28,553 bases of DNA. Origin: an uncultured Oscillospiraceae bacterium (lineage in GTDB: Bacteria > Bacillota > Clostridia > Oscillospirales > Acutalibacteraceae). Shown one piece after another: positions 1 through 8,396 of the stretch. Below the pieces are notes generated by a model that saw only the letters and a program-made list of their open reading frames with translations, did not search any database and was not told the DNA's origin. Position 1 is the stretch's first letter; each line of letters opens with the position of its first letter. Location of the stretch: NCBI GenBank assembly GCA_959601025.1, contig CAUGOD010000036.1, positions 1 through 28,553 on the forward strand. The letters are read 5' to 3'. The translations under genes and the position numbers were made by a program.

Positions 1-311
1 GCGTCCAGCGGCGTCGGCACGCAGATCGCGATGAAATCCACATCCTTCACAAAACGGAAGTCGGTCGTCGCCGTCAGCGTCCCCGCCTTCACCAGCGCTT
101 CCAGGTCGCTGTCCACCACGTCTCCAATGTAATTATGCCCGGCGTTGACCAGCTCCACCTTTTTCGCCTGTACGTCGAACCCGATCGTTCGGAACCCGGC
201 CTTCGCCTTTTCCACCGCCAGCGGCAGGCCCACATAGCCGAGCCCCACTACTCCCACCACGATCTCCTTGTTCTCGATCTTTTTCAACAGGGTTTCTTTC
301 ATCTTGCTCAT
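1..311 (-). CDS. Nucleotide-sugar dehydrogenase, UDP-GlcNAc 6-dehydrogenase-like (partial, 3' end beyond window)
   Basis: Only the first ~103 residues are inside the window; the gene runs off the left edge. The N-terminus carries a Rossmann NAD-binding motif GLGYVGLP at residues 23-30. The stretch YIGDV at residues 61-65 and ICVPTPLD at 96-103 are typical of the WbpA/WecC branch, which oxidises C6 of UDP-GlcNAc or UDP-ManNAc to the uronic acid with two NAD+. Start ATG at 311 is chosen because AGGAG lies 10 bases upstream; an in-frame ATG at 302 would be too far from it. It follows the phosphoglycosyl transferase gene by about 90 bases and is probably in the same operon. The family is clear, but substrate (GlcNAc, ManNAc or glucose form) cannot be settled from the N-terminus alone. 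Confidence 0.85.
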   Translation of the reverse strand, partial: MSKMKETLLKKIENKEIVVGVVGLGYVGLPLAVEKAKAGFRTIGFDVQAKKVELVNAGHNYIGDVVDSDLEALVKAGTLTATTDFRFVKDVDFIAICVPTPLD

Positions 312-399
312 TGCTCTTCTGCTCCTTTATTCCATCCTTACGGAGGATTCTCCTGTGCTTCTGCATCCCGGGTAATTCTATCAGAAAGGACGGGAAAGT

Positions 400-1134
400 T
401 CAACTCCCGATTTCTCTGTTGGACCCTTTATCTACCTTTCCACGGCCGGAACCGAACACTCGGAAAACCGTTTGGAACAAAATACCGATATCGCGGCCAA
501 AGGAAAAACGGCGGAGATACGCCAGATTGTAGGCCATTTTCTGCGGCAGCACCTCCTGGACATAGACCTCGTCCGCGTTCTCCGCCGCCTGCAGAAGCTT
601 GTCCTCGTCCTTAAACTCAATGCTCGCCGTGGAGGTCACTCCCGCGGGAAGAAGCAGGGTCGCCATCATTTCCGGCGTATACCGCTCCACATACCGGGGA
701 ACCTCCGGCCGCGTGCCGACGAAGCTCATGTCCCCCGTAAGGACATTGAGAAGCTGAGGAATCTCATCCAGCCGGACATGCCGAATTTTCGCACCGACGC
801 GGGTCACACGGCAATCGTTCTGCACCGTGACCTGACTTCCCTTTTTCTCAGCGTCGCTCACCATGGTGCGAAACTTGAAAATACGGAAGGTTCTGCCGAA
901 CTGCGTCACCCGCACCTGCCGGAAAAATACCGGTCCTTTCGAATCCGCCTTGATGGCGATCGCCAGTACCAGAAAAACGGGAAAAAGCAGAAGCAGCAGC
1001 AAAAGGGACGCGAGGATATCCATCCCCCGTTTCAGAAGCAGGGAAGCCGTCCGTTTTTTCAACAAATCATAATAGAGTCGAACCTCTTCCGTCCGCAGAG
1101 CCTCCGGAAGAGCATCCCATGGTTTCATCTGCAT
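400..1134 (-). CDS. Polyprenyl-phosphate sugar-1-phosphate transferase (PglC/WbaP-C-terminal-like initiating phosphoglycosyl transferase)
   Basis: This is a bacterial sugar transferase family enzyme (monotopic PGT superfamily) that loads the first sugar-1-phosphate from a UDP-sugar onto undecaprenyl phosphate at the inner membrane face. Seen: a single hydrophobic re-entrant segment at about residues 39-62, the KFRTM motif at 87-91, the catalytic Asp-Glu pair in RLDEIPQL (D123, E124), and GTRPEV at 140-145. The 244-residue length fits the small PglC-like form plus a short N-terminal extension. I choose ATG 1134 because GGGAG lies about 10 bases upstream and family members often begin with a W-x-x-LPE segment, here at residues 6-11. 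The frame stays open to an ATG at 1242, but that extension lacks a ribosome binding site and family character. It sits between the aminotransferase and the dehydrogenase genes. Confidence 0.88.
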   Translation of the reverse strand: MQMKPWDALPEALRTEEVRLYYDLLKKRTASLLLKRGMDILASLLLLLLLFPVFLVLAIAIKADSKGPVFFRQVRVTQFGRTFRIFKFRTMVSDAEKKGSQVTVQNDCRVTRVGAKIRHVRLDEIPQLLNVLTGDMSFVGTRPEVPRYVERYTPEMMATLLLPAGVTSTASIEFKDEDKLLQAAENADEVYVQEVLPQKMAYNLAYLRRFSFGRDIGILFQTVFRVFGSGRGKVDKGSNREIGS

Positions 1135-1273
1135 AATGTCGATTCTCCCATTCATGACGCCGTGCTTTCCGGCGGAATTGTCCGCGTTTTTGGCTCTGAA
1201 ACGTCCCAGACAGAACGATATGCCGACGGAAGCGAATTCCATTTCGGCATATCGTAACCGGCCTTACAGGTGC

Positions 1274-2533
1274 TTACAGGGACGCCAGTATGTTTTTAAA
1301 ATTTTCCAGCACGCAGTCAACGTCCTCATCCGTTAAACAGGTATGCAGAGGAAGCGTTATCTCGTTATGATACGTTTCATAGGCGTTTGGGTAATCGTCG
1401 ATGCGGAATCCGAGCTTTTTGTAAGCGGTATGCATAGGAAGGGGCTTATAATGGACATTGGTGGCGATCCCCCGTTCCGCCAGCTCGGTGATCAGCGCGT
1501 TGCGCTGTTCAATCGTTCGTCCGTTCAGCCGGACGAGGTACAGGTGCCGGCTGGATTCATAGCCGTCGCCCTGGTGCGCCAGCACCTCCACATCCAGATC
1601 CCGCAGACCCCGATCGTACCGCTCCACGAGTTCCCGGCGGCGCGCCAGGATACCAGAATACCGTTCCAGCTGAGCCAGGCCGATCGCCGCCATGATATCC
1701 GTCATATTACACTTGTAGGCGGGAGTGACGATATCGTACTCCCACGCGCCGAGCCTCGTTTTGGCCAGCGCATCCTTGGACTGCCCATGGAGGGAAAGCA
1801 GCATAAACTGGCGGTAAATTTCCCCGTCGTCCATTCCCGGGATCGGGAGCCAAGTCACCGCTCCACCCTCGCCGGTCGTCAGATTTTTTACCGCATGGAA
1901 GGAGAAGCTGGTGAAATCCGCCAGGCTGCCTGCTTTCCGGCCGTGATAGGAAGCGCCGAACCCGTGGGCGCAGTCGGCCAGTACGATTACCCGGCCAAAG
2001 GACTCCTGTATTTCATTGGAGGGTCGGAAGAGCGACCGTTTCCTTTCCACGATCTCATATATCCGGTCATAATCGCAGGGTACGCCGGCGATATCCACAG
2101 GAATAATCGCCTTGGTCTTTTCAGTGATTGCCGCCTCCAACTGGTCATAATCCACATGGTAACCACCCGGCGCGGCGTCCACCAGCTTCAGCGTTGCGCC
2201 GACATGACAGACCACGCTGGCGGAAGCCGTGTAGGTATAGGCGCAGGTGATGACCTCGTCACCCGGACCGACGCCAAGCACATGAAGCGTCAGCTCCATG
2301 GCCGCCGTCGCGGAATTCAGGCAAACCGCCCGGTTTGTTCCGCAGTAGGCGGCGATTTTTTCTTCAAACAGCTTGGTCTGCGGGCCGGTCGTGATCCAGC
2401 CGGAACGCAGAACCTCCACGACCTTGTTAATCTCCAGCTCTCCGATGTCGGGAGGAGAAAAATACACTTTATGCGCTGTATTTGTTTTACGCAGTCGATT
2501 CTCTTTGCGATCCTTGCTGTTTTTGAGACTCAT
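1274..2533 (-). CDS. DegT/DnrJ/EryC1/StrS-family PLP-dependent sugar aminotransferase
   Basis: Enzymes of this family transfer an amino group, usually from glutamate, to a keto-sugar nucleotide, making amino sugars for surface glycans. Seen: SGWITTG at residues 44-50, the DCAHGFGA motif at 187-194 whose Asp contacts the PLP ring, and the PLP lysine in SFHAVKNLTTGEGG (K216). The length of 419 residues is slightly above the usual 370-400 because of a basic N-terminal extension and an insert near residues 163-180. Start ATG 2533 has AGGAAGGA about 8 bases upstream. It is the first gene after the long leader at 2534-2871 and is followed by the phosphoglycosyl transferase. With the WbpA-like dehydrogenase it could act in a WbpA/WbpE-type pathway to a 3-amino uronic acid sugar; that is inference, since no WbpB or WbpD is visible here. 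Confidence 0.9.
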   Translation of the reverse strand: MSLKNSKDRKENRLRKTNTAHKVYFSPPDIGELEINKVVEVLRSGWITTGPQTKLFEEKIAAYCGTNRAVCLNSATAAMELTLHVLGVGPGDEVITCAYTYTASASVVCHVGATLKLVDAAPGGYHVDYDQLEAAITEKTKAIIPVDIAGVPCDYDRIYEIVERKRSLFRPSNEIQESFGRVIVLADCAHGFGASYHGRKAGSLADFTSFSFHAVKNLTTGEGGAVTWLPIPGMDDGEIYRQFMLLSLHGQSKDALAKTRLGAWEYDIVTPAYKCNMTDIMAAIGLAQLERYSGILARRRELVERYDRGLRDLDVEVLAHQGDGYESSRHLYLVRLNGRTIEQRNALITELAERGIATNVHYKPLPMHTAYKKLGFRIDDYPNAYETYHNEITLPLHTCLTDEDVDCVLENFKNILASL

Positions 2534-2871
2534 TAAAGGGTCCTTCCTTTCGACGATGGAGCTTGTGGAGTATCCCGTCGTTCTGTCCCTCCGCCGGACA
2601 TCGTATATAGCGTTATTCCGAAAGCATCCGGAACTTCTTAATTTCTAAAACATGGTTATTGATAATTTTACCATAATCTTTGCAAAAATACACTAGGAAT
2701 CGCCTCTTTTGTCGATTCTCCCATTTTTGTATAGACTATTCGCACCAGTTTGGTCAATTTACAGATGTTCAATCACAATCCGTCATATATTTTCTCTCGT
2801 TTTTCGGATGAATCCCTTCGATCATTCGGGCTGTCTTTCGTCTTTCTGATCTTGGGTTTCGTTTTTATCAT
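2534..2871 (-). other. AT-rich, structured leader upstream of the aminotransferase gene
   Basis: No convincing gene is seen in these 338 bases, which are AT-rich compared with their surroundings. On the minus strand they hold a candidate promoter (2728-2757), a second possible start with TGG-TAAAAT (extended -10, around 2670-2680), and several short hairpins: GAATCG/CGATTC at 2697-2718, an ATGG...CCAT stem around 2653-2676, and TTCCG/CGGAA near 2613-2632. No obvious terminator for the flippase gene was found here. The layout fits a regulated 5' leader of roughly 190 bases for the aminotransferase operon. It matches no riboswitch class that I can recognise by eye. Confidence 0.5.
2728..2757 (-). 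promoter_or_regulatory. Candidate sigma-A promoter for the aminotransferase-PGT-dehydrogenase block
   Basis: Reading the minus strand, TTGACC (2757-2752) is followed after 18 bases by TATACA (2733-2728). Four or five of six positions match the consensus in each hexamer. Transcription would start near 2721 and leave a leader of about 190 bases before the aminotransferase start at 2533. Confidence 0.5.
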
Positions 2872-4434
2872 TCATCGACGTTCCTGCGGTTTCTTCCCTT
2901 TCCCCCGCAGAAAACGACCGGCCATCCCTTTCAGCAGCCGCCAGACGGCGCAAAATTCCTCCGTGCGGCAAAAGAGGAGAAGATTCAGGAAATTTGGAAT
3001 AATGAGACAAAGTACGCCCCTCGCCAACAGGGACAGCCAAAGATTCCATTCGGCCGGAAGCAACTGGCAAACGCCATAGGTAAGACCGCCGCTCAGCAGT
3101 GTGACAAGGAAATACTGCACGTATCGCACGAAATATGCCCGGACCGAACGGCCGAAAATATGCTTGTAAACGATGGTCGGCTGAATCCAGAAGGGGATCA
3201 GCAGCATACTTACCAGGTTGGCGATCAGAACGCCGTTGACGCCCCAGCGCTGCACCAGAAGAATGGCCAGCCCCAGGTTGATTACGGTTTCAAGCAGAGG
3301 CATATATCTGTCCGGCTGGTACAGCCCCGCGCTGTCTCTCGCCATAAAAATAACCCGCCGCATACTGTAGATGTAAAAATACAGCAGAATCAGCAGAAGC
3401 GTGTCCTTCCCAAACAGGAAACGGTCCCCCAGCCAAAGGGTAATGAAGGGCTCGATCAACACAAGAAGCGAGGTGGTGCAAAAAGATACCAGCAGGAAAT
3501 TCACATAATACAGCAGATTGAATTTCTCATAAGCGCGTTTGGTGTTTTCGGTATGGATCAGGTCGCCGAAGCTGGCCGTCACCCCCTGGAACATCTGCGC
3601 AATCAGGTTGTTGATGGTGTTGGTGATCAGCGTGTAGTTTGAATAGATTCCAACCGTCACCAGATTGACGAAGTAGGTGATAATCATGTTGGAAGTGGAG
3701 GATAGGCTGAAGGACCCGATCCGGTGATACAGCATCGCGTTGATGTTCCGGAAAAGATCCCGCCGTTCCTCCCGGTCGATCGCTTCGCTTTCTTTCAGGG
3801 AGATGTCCGGATACAGTCTCCGGTATCGCTGGGAGATGACCAGCCCTTCACCTACCCGGCAGACGATTTTCGCGACAAGATACAGGACAAAGCTTTGGGT
3901 AGTAATCAAAAGGACAATCTGCAGCAGGCAGGTGACCAGCTGCGAACCGGCGTGAGCGATATTGATAATATAATTTTTCTGATCGGCCGTGATCAGGGCT
4001 TTCTGATTGGCAAACAGATAGGAGGCCAACACATCCAGCACAAACAGAAAAAAGGTAAGCCCCATATAACCACGGGAAAACGTGCGATCCTTGTCGAAAA
4101 GATACACATAAAAGGACAGGATAAAGCCTGCCGCGGCAATGACCGCGCCGATAATCATATACGCCCGCTTGTAAAAGCGGAGCAGAGACTGAATGCGGGG
4201 TACGTCATGGTCGGCAACCGGCTTGTACAGCTTATAAATCAGGCCGGTCCCCAGTCCGAGCTCCGCCAGCGCCAGCATGGAAATAATGTTGGTAAACAGC
4301 GCGTTAACGCCGAGTACACTGTCTCCCAAATATTCGACGAATTTGGCGCGAACGACGAAATTGCTGAACATCTGGACCAGGTAACCTCCGGCCCCTGCCA
4401 GAGAATTGATAATGGAGTTCCTTGTCCGCATCAT
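2872..4434 (-). CDS. Wzx-like polysaccharide flippase (MOP superfamily membrane protein)
   Basis: A 520-residue, largely hydrophobic protein with about 14 predicted membrane segments. The N-terminus (RNSIINSLAGAGGYLVQM, then FVVRAKFVEYLGDSVLGVNALF) has the layout of the polysaccharide transporter/MVF-like families, which flip undecaprenyl-linked oligosaccharide repeat units across the membrane. The start is ATG 4434, which overlaps the stop of the upstream ligase/polymerase gene as ATGA (4434-4431) and has GGGGGAG about 8 bases upstream. The frame is open further upstream to 4569, but that extension is a GC-rich shadow inside the neighbour and is rejected. It ends with a basic tail. It lies directly downstream of the O-antigen ligase/polymerase-like gene, as expected in Wzx/Wzy-dependent clusters. 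The transported glycan cannot be told from sequence. Confidence 0.88.
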   Translation of the reverse strand: MMRTRNSIINSLAGAGGYLVQMFSNFVVRAKFVEYLGDSVLGVNALFTNIISMLALAELGLGTGLIYKLYKPVADHDVPRIQSLLRFYKRAYMIIGAVIAAAGFILSFYVYLFDKDRTFSRGYMGLTFFLFVLDVLASYLFANQKALITADQKNYIINIAHAGSQLVTCLLQIVLLITTQSFVLYLVAKIVCRVGEGLVISQRYRRLYPDISLKESEAIDREERRDLFRNINAMLYHRIGSFSLSSTSNMIITYFVNLVTVGIYSNYTLITNTINNLIAQMFQGVTASFGDLIHTENTKRAYEKFNLLYYVNFLLVSFCTTSLLVLIEPFITLWLGDRFLFGKDTLLLILLYFYIYSMRRVIFMARDSAGLYQPDRYMPLLETVINLGLAILLVQRWGVNGVLIANLVSMLLIPFWIQPTIVYKHIFGRSVRAYFVRYVQYFLVTLLSGGLTYGVCQLLPAEWNLWLSLLARGVLCLIIPNFLNLLLFCRTEEFCAVWRLLKGMAGRFLRGKGKKPQERR

Positions 4435-5948
4435 ACCGCCCGCTCCCCCGCTTCTCCGGCCTTTCCCAGAGAGGGAAGCCTGTCCGCCAGCCGCCGCAGC
4501 CAGCGGTCGATTTTCGGAAGCCGCTCCTCTCCGGGCAGCAGGGAAATCATATATCCCAGATAAATCCAAAACAGAAAATGCGGCAGGCTCACTGCGTAAA
4601 TAAGAAACATTTCGATCATGTTATGAACCAGATACAGCGCCAGCAGGGCCAGCAGCGCACAATGGACACCCGTTTCTTCCAGGGATTTTTTCCGGCTTCT
4701 CCACGTCTGACGAAGCAACAGAATCAGAGTGGATGCTGCAAAAACGATCAAAGGCAGCGTACCAGCCAGACCGGTTGCCACCAGGCTGTGAATAAGCACA
4801 TTGTGATAGTGCTTCACACTGCTCCAGTGGTACTCCACACCCTCGGTCGCACCGACGTTGCCGTAACCAAAAACCGGCTTTTTCAGAAACCGCTCCCATC
4901 CTATTTTCCAGAGAATCGGGCGGCCGGTCATCGTGTCGGAAGCGTCCAGCTCCTCCTCGCGCCCCAAGCTTCCCGCACAGAGAAAGGGATTTTTTACCGA
5001 AGGAGCGGGATTCAGCGAAACGACAGCGGGGCGGGCGGCGGCCAGCGATGCCGAATTTCCGACAGCCGTTTCCCGGCCAAGCTGTTCCAGCCCATTTCCC
5101 GCCTGAAGAAGCACCGCCGCGGCCAACGCCGTCAGCGCCGCGGAACCGACCGCGGCGACGGCGCTGGCCGCGCAGGAAAGGGTAAAACGGCGCAAGCGGG
5201 CAAAAATCGTTTTCCGGAACACGAAGAAAAGGAAAACCGCGACAAATACCAGCAGCGCCGCCAGGCTTCCACGGGACTGCGCCAGCGCGAGATACCAGAA
5301 ATTCAGGAAAAAACAAACGGCAAGCGCCGCATACTGCGCGGGAAGAGTACGAGGATTCCGGGAGGCGGCGCGGCAGACCGGAATCTGAAGAAGGGCCAGC
5401 GCCGCGGCCAGCAGCGCTCCCGGAAAATTCGGATTGGAATAGACTCCCCAGAGACGCCCCGCGTATACCCCGATGTAATAGGTTACGTTTCCATACTCCA
5501 TCGTTGCGGAAATCCCTAGCCAGAGCGTCAGCAGGGAAACCAGCGAGGCGGCGGCAGAGAGAAGAATGTATACCCACCCGATCAGCCGCATTTCCCTCAG
5601 GAGCTGTTCCCGGCTTTGCTCTTCCCCGTTTGGGTACAGAACCAGCATTCCAACCGCCGTATAGCATAAAAGGGAGAGGTTATCCTTCAGACCGGTCGAA
5701 TAATTCAGGGCGATCGTCACCGCTTCCATAAACAAAAAAAGCAGAAGCCAACCGACATTCCTCGCCCGCAGAAAGGTCTTCTTTGTCAGCAGGTCGGCGA
5801 GCAGCTGAATCCCTCCCCACAGAAGGACGATTTTCACCAGCCCATCCATCACCGGCTTGAGCGGCGGAAAAATCAAAAAGAAAAACAGCACGACCGTCAG
5901 CAGCTTCACCGTCAGCCGGCTAAGGAAAACGCGTTTGACCGTTTGCAT
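4431..5948 (-). CDS. O-antigen ligase/polymerase-like (WaaL/Wzy_C) membrane protein
   Basis: A 505-residue polytopic membrane protein with roughly 10-12 hydrophobic segments and one large extracytoplasmic loop at about residues 282-380. Features of the O-antigen ligase/Wzy family are SRGSLAALL at residues 225-233 and the loop-end motif HYHNVLIHSLVATGLAG at 380-396, which contains the His typical of this family. In a Gram-positive cluster such a protein either polymerises the flipped repeat units (Wzy role) or ligates the glycan to an acceptor. Start ATG 5948 has GAGGA about 6 bases upstream. The gene overlaps the flippase by 4 bases, so they are probably translationally coupled. Wzy versus ligase cannot be separated from sequence alone. 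Confidence 0.85.
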   Translation of the reverse strand: MQTVKRVFLSRLTVKLLTVVLFFFLIFPPLKPVMDGLVKIVLLWGGIQLLADLLTKKTFLRARNVGWLLLFLFMEAVTIALNYSTGLKDNLSLLCYTAVGMLVLYPNGEEQSREQLLREMRLIGWVYILLSAAASLVSLLTLWLGISATMEYGNVTYYIGVYAGRLWGVYSNPNFPGALLAAALALLQIPVCRAASRNPRTLPAQYAALAVCFFLNFWYLALAQSRGSLAALLVFVAVFLFFVFRKTIFARLRRFTLSCAASAVAAVGSAALTALAAAVLLQAGNGLEQLGRETAVGNSASLAAARPAVVSLNPAPSVKNPFLCAGSLGREEELDASDTMTGRPILWKIGWERFLKKPVFGYGNVGATEGVEYHWSSVKHYHNVLIHSLVATGLAGTLPLIVFAASTLILLLRQTWRSRKKSLEETGVHCALLALLALYLVHNMIEMFLIYAVSLPHFLFWIYLGYMISLLPGEERLPKIDRWLRRLADRLPSLGKAGEAGERAV

Positions 5949-5990
5949 AAGGCATCCTCATTTCTCAGGTAAGAGCATATGTGCGATTCC

Positions 5991-7097
5991 CTACAGGCTT
6001 TCGTAAAGCTGCTCAATCCGCGCCGCCTGTCCGGAAAGGTCGTAGCCGGCCTCCATAATCTGCCGGCGGCGATTGGTTCGTTCATAGCCGTCGGCCGCTT
6101 TCAGCAGTTCATCCGCCCATATCTCCGGCCCGCTTTCCAGCGGCAGATAGGTCAGCAGCTCGGTCACCTTCGCCTCCGGCGGCACCGCGGTGGAAGCGAC
6201 CGCCCGAAGCCCCGCCGTCTGCGCCTCGATCAGCACCAACCCAAGCCCCTCGAAACGGGATGGCAGGGCAAACACGTCCATCGCCTGCATCAGCTCCTGC
6301 ACGTCGTCCCGCAGGCCGAGAAAACGCAACGCGTCCTCAACGCCGAGCACCGCCGCCTGACGGCGAACCTCCGGCTCCAGGTCTCCCCCGCCGACCAGCA
6401 GCAAGACCGCGTCGGGCCGCTTTTTCCGGAGACAGGCAAAGGACAGCAGCAGAAACTCGTGATTTTTCTGATAGGTGAAGCGGCCGATATGCCCGACTAC
6501 GAACGCCTTTTCCAACTCCAATTCCTTCCGTACCCGCTCCCGAACCACCGGATCGAAAGCAAAGCGCGCCGTGTCAATGGCGTTGTTGAAAATCTGCACC
6601 TTTTCCCTCGCCACAGCGTCGCCGAACAACCAGTCCGCCGCCGCTGTGGAACAGGCGGCAAACGCGTCGCCGTACCGACTGGCGGCGCGGTAATGCAGCT
6701 TATGCAGCAGCGTAAACAGCCGGCGTTTCCATTTGTTCGTGATATCCGGCTGGGTGCTGTGCGAGTGCAGGATTACCTTAACCCCGTGCTTCTTCGCCTG
6801 TCGGAAAAGGATGGTGTTCAGGAAATAGGACATGTGACAATGCACGATGTCGTATCCGCCCTCCCACAGTCTTTTCATCTCTCTGCGAAAGCGAAAGGGA
6901 TTTTTAAAAGGAGAAGCGGGAAGGGAATACACGGTGCAGCCGTCCTCGATCAAATCCCGGCAAAAGGAAATATCCCGTTCCCCCGTGACAAAATCCATGT
7001 GTATTTTTTCCTTGTCCACCCGGGCATAGTTGCCGAGGATATACCGGGTCACGCCGTCTCCCGACCGCCCGATCCGGTATTCCAGCACCTTTTTCAT
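5991..7097 (-). CDS. Glycosyltransferase, GT4 family (GT-B fold)
   Basis: A 368-residue cytoplasmic retaining glycosyltransferase. The N-terminal domain ends near residue 180 and includes the HSHST motif at 111-115. The C-terminal nucleotide-sugar domain has VGHIGRFTYQKNH at 201-213 and the EX7E motif in FEGLGLVLIEA (E283, E291). It resembles EpsF/CapM-type enzymes that extend lipid-linked repeat units. Start ATG 7097 has GGGGAGGAA about 6 bases upstream. It lies 36 bases after tagD and 42 bases before the ligase/polymerase gene, inside one polysaccharide operon. The donor and acceptor sugars are unknown. Confidence 0.88.
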   Translation of the reverse strand: MKKVLEYRIGRSGDGVTRYILGNYARVDKEKIHMDFVTGERDISFCRDLIEDGCTVYSLPASPFKNPFRFRREMKRLWEGGYDIVHCHMSYFLNTILFRQAKKHGVKVILHSHSTQPDITNKWKRRLFTLLHKLHYRAASRYGDAFAACSTAAADWLFGDAVAREKVQIFNNAIDTARFAFDPVVRERVRKELELEKAFVVGHIGRFTYQKNHEFLLLSFACLRKKRPDAVLLLVGGGDLEPEVRRQAAVLGVEDALRFLGLRDDVQELMQAMDVFALPSRFEGLGLVLIEAQTAGLRAVASTAVPPEAKVTELLTYLPLESGPEIWADELLKAADGYERTNRRRQIMEAGYDLSGQAARIEQLYESL

Positions 7098-7133
7098 CCG
7101 TGGTTCCTCCCCTGCCGTCCCGACTATGGAAAA

Positions 7134-7538
7134 TCAGACTTTCCCCTGCATACCCTGCATGTCCTGTTTCATTTTGGTGGTGGAAATCTCCGGCGTACGG
7201 GGCAGATACACTACCTCGCAGTATTCCTTCAGGAAATCGAATTTTCCAGCCCAGTCGTCCCCCATGACGAAGGTATCGACATGGTATTCCCGCACGTCCC
7301 CCACCTTCTGCTCCCAGTTTTCCTCCGGGATTACCAAATCAACGTACCGGATGGATTCCAGCAGCTGCTTTCGTTCCTCATAAGTGAAATAACAGACCTT
7401 GTTTTTGCTGTCGTGGTTGAATTCATCGGTGGACAGCGCGACAATGAGGTAATCCCCCAGCGCGCGGGCGCGGCGAAGTAAATTGATATGCCCATAATGC
7501 AGCAGGTCAAAGGTCCCGTAAGTGATAACCCGTTTCAA
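7134..7538 (-). CDS. tagD: Glycerol-3-phosphate cytidylyltransferase (TagD type)
   Basis: Makes CDP-glycerol and pyrophosphate from CTP and sn-glycerol 3-phosphate; the product donates glycerol phosphate to teichoic acids and other surface polymers. Seen: the cytidylyltransferase HxGH motif as HYGH at residues 14-17 and the family signature RTPEISTTK at 114-122 (RTEGISTT in classical TagD). The length of 134 residues matches the family (about 130). The start is TTG at 7538, with AAGGAGG only 5 bases upstream, and it overlaps the stop of the LicD-family gene as TTGA (7538-7535), implying coupled translation. No CDP-glycerol glycerophosphotransferase (TagB/TagF) is present in the window, so the user of CDP-glycerol may be the LicD-family neighbour. 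Confidence 0.92.
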   Translation of the reverse strand: MKRVITYGTFDLLHYGHINLLRRARALGDYLIVALSTDEFNHDSKNKVCYFTYEERKQLLESIRYVDLVIPEENWEQKVGDVREYHVDTFVMGDDWAGKFDFLKEYCEVVYLPRTPEISTTKMKQDMQGMQGKV

Positions 7539-8377
7539 TCGACATCCTCCTTCGGCGGCTTTTCCAGGGACGGCAGACGGATTTCCACCGACTCATGGTG
7601 GCTGACCCGTTTTTCCTCCGGCGGCAGCCGCCGATAATCCCCGTACAGGCAGGTAAGATACCCGTCCACGTCCTGCGGAACCGGGCAGATCATATCCTCA
7701 AAGGGCGTCAGAACCCCCTCGCCGAACAGCTCCTTCGGCACGACCTCTTTCGTCCCCCACGCCCCATGCCAGTTGGCGACGCAGGGCGCCGCGCCGTATT
7801 CGTATTTCTTGCAGAGCGCGTCGATCCGGCGATAGCAGGCATCCGCGCTCACAAAGGGAGACAGCAGGGACAGCGCGAGGGAAGCCGGCAGGCTTTTTTT
7901 CCGGATATAGTCCGTCCGGCGGTTGATCAGGGAAAAGCGGTACAGCTTCATCCTCCCCAGCATCCGTTCCGCTTCCGCTTTGTCGGCCGGGCCGCCGTCC
8001 AGCGGGAAAATATCCATATACACGCCATGATGGATGTCCAGCCCGGCAAACAGCTTCTCCCTGAACATCGTCCGGTTATCCCTCAGCTTGGCAAAGCTCA
8101 GCAGGTAGTCCGGCTCGCTGCGGTAATCCTGCAAAAAAAGATGGGAGGGCAGCAGCGGCGGCGCGATCCGCAGAAAACGCTCATAATCCGGGCGGGGCAT
8201 TCCCACGTCAATGTCGTCGTCCCACGGGATAAAGCCCCCATGGCGGACAGCACCCAGCGCGGACCCGCCCAGCAGGAAATAACGGAGGTTTTCCCGCTGG
8301 CATATCTCGTCAAACTGATGCAGCAGGTTCAACTCCACCTCCTGCAATGCGCGAAGCTCGCGGTCGGTTTCGGTCAT
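7535..8377 (-). CDS. LicD-family phosphotransferase
   Basis: LicD proteins have a nucleotidyltransferase-like fold and attach phosphocholine, or related phospho-groups such as glycerol or ribitol phosphate, to surface glycans. Seen: the conserved block GGSALGAVRHGGFIPWDDD at residues 37-55 continuing into DIDVGMPRPDYERF; the acidic cluster D53-D57 is the likely metal site. Length is 280 residues, usual for the family. Start ATG 8377 has AGGAGAGG about 6 bases upstream; the frame is open to 8479, but that part lies within the neighbour and lacks family similarity. It overlaps tagD by 4 bases. No choline kinase or choline-phosphate cytidylyltransferase (LicA/LicC) is visible here, so glycerol phosphate from CDP-glycerol is the more economical substrate guess. 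Confidence 0.88.
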   Translation of the reverse strand: MTETDRELRALQEVELNLLHQFDEICQRENLRYFLLGGSALGAVRHGGFIPWDDDIDVGMPRPDYERFLRIAPPLLPSHLFLQDYRSEPDYLLSFAKLRDNRTMFREKLFAGLDIHHGVYMDIFPLDGGPADKAEAERMLGRMKLYRFSLINRRTDYIRKKSLPASLALSLLSPFVSADACYRRIDALCKKYEYGAAPCVANWHGAWGTKEVVPKELFGEGVLTPFEDMICPVPQDVDGYLTCLYGDYRRLPPEEKRVSHHESVEIRLPSLEKPPKEDVD

Positions 8378-8396
8378 CCGCGACCTCTCCTTTCGA

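Noticed and set aside
1135..1242. Longer start for the phosphoglycosyl transferase at ATG 1242
   Set aside because: No ribosome binding site, and the added residues do not look like the family N-terminus.
5979..7481. 500-codon plus-strand open frame opposite the GT4 gene and tagD
   Set aside because: Antisense to two genes with clear motifs; no ribosome binding site of note.
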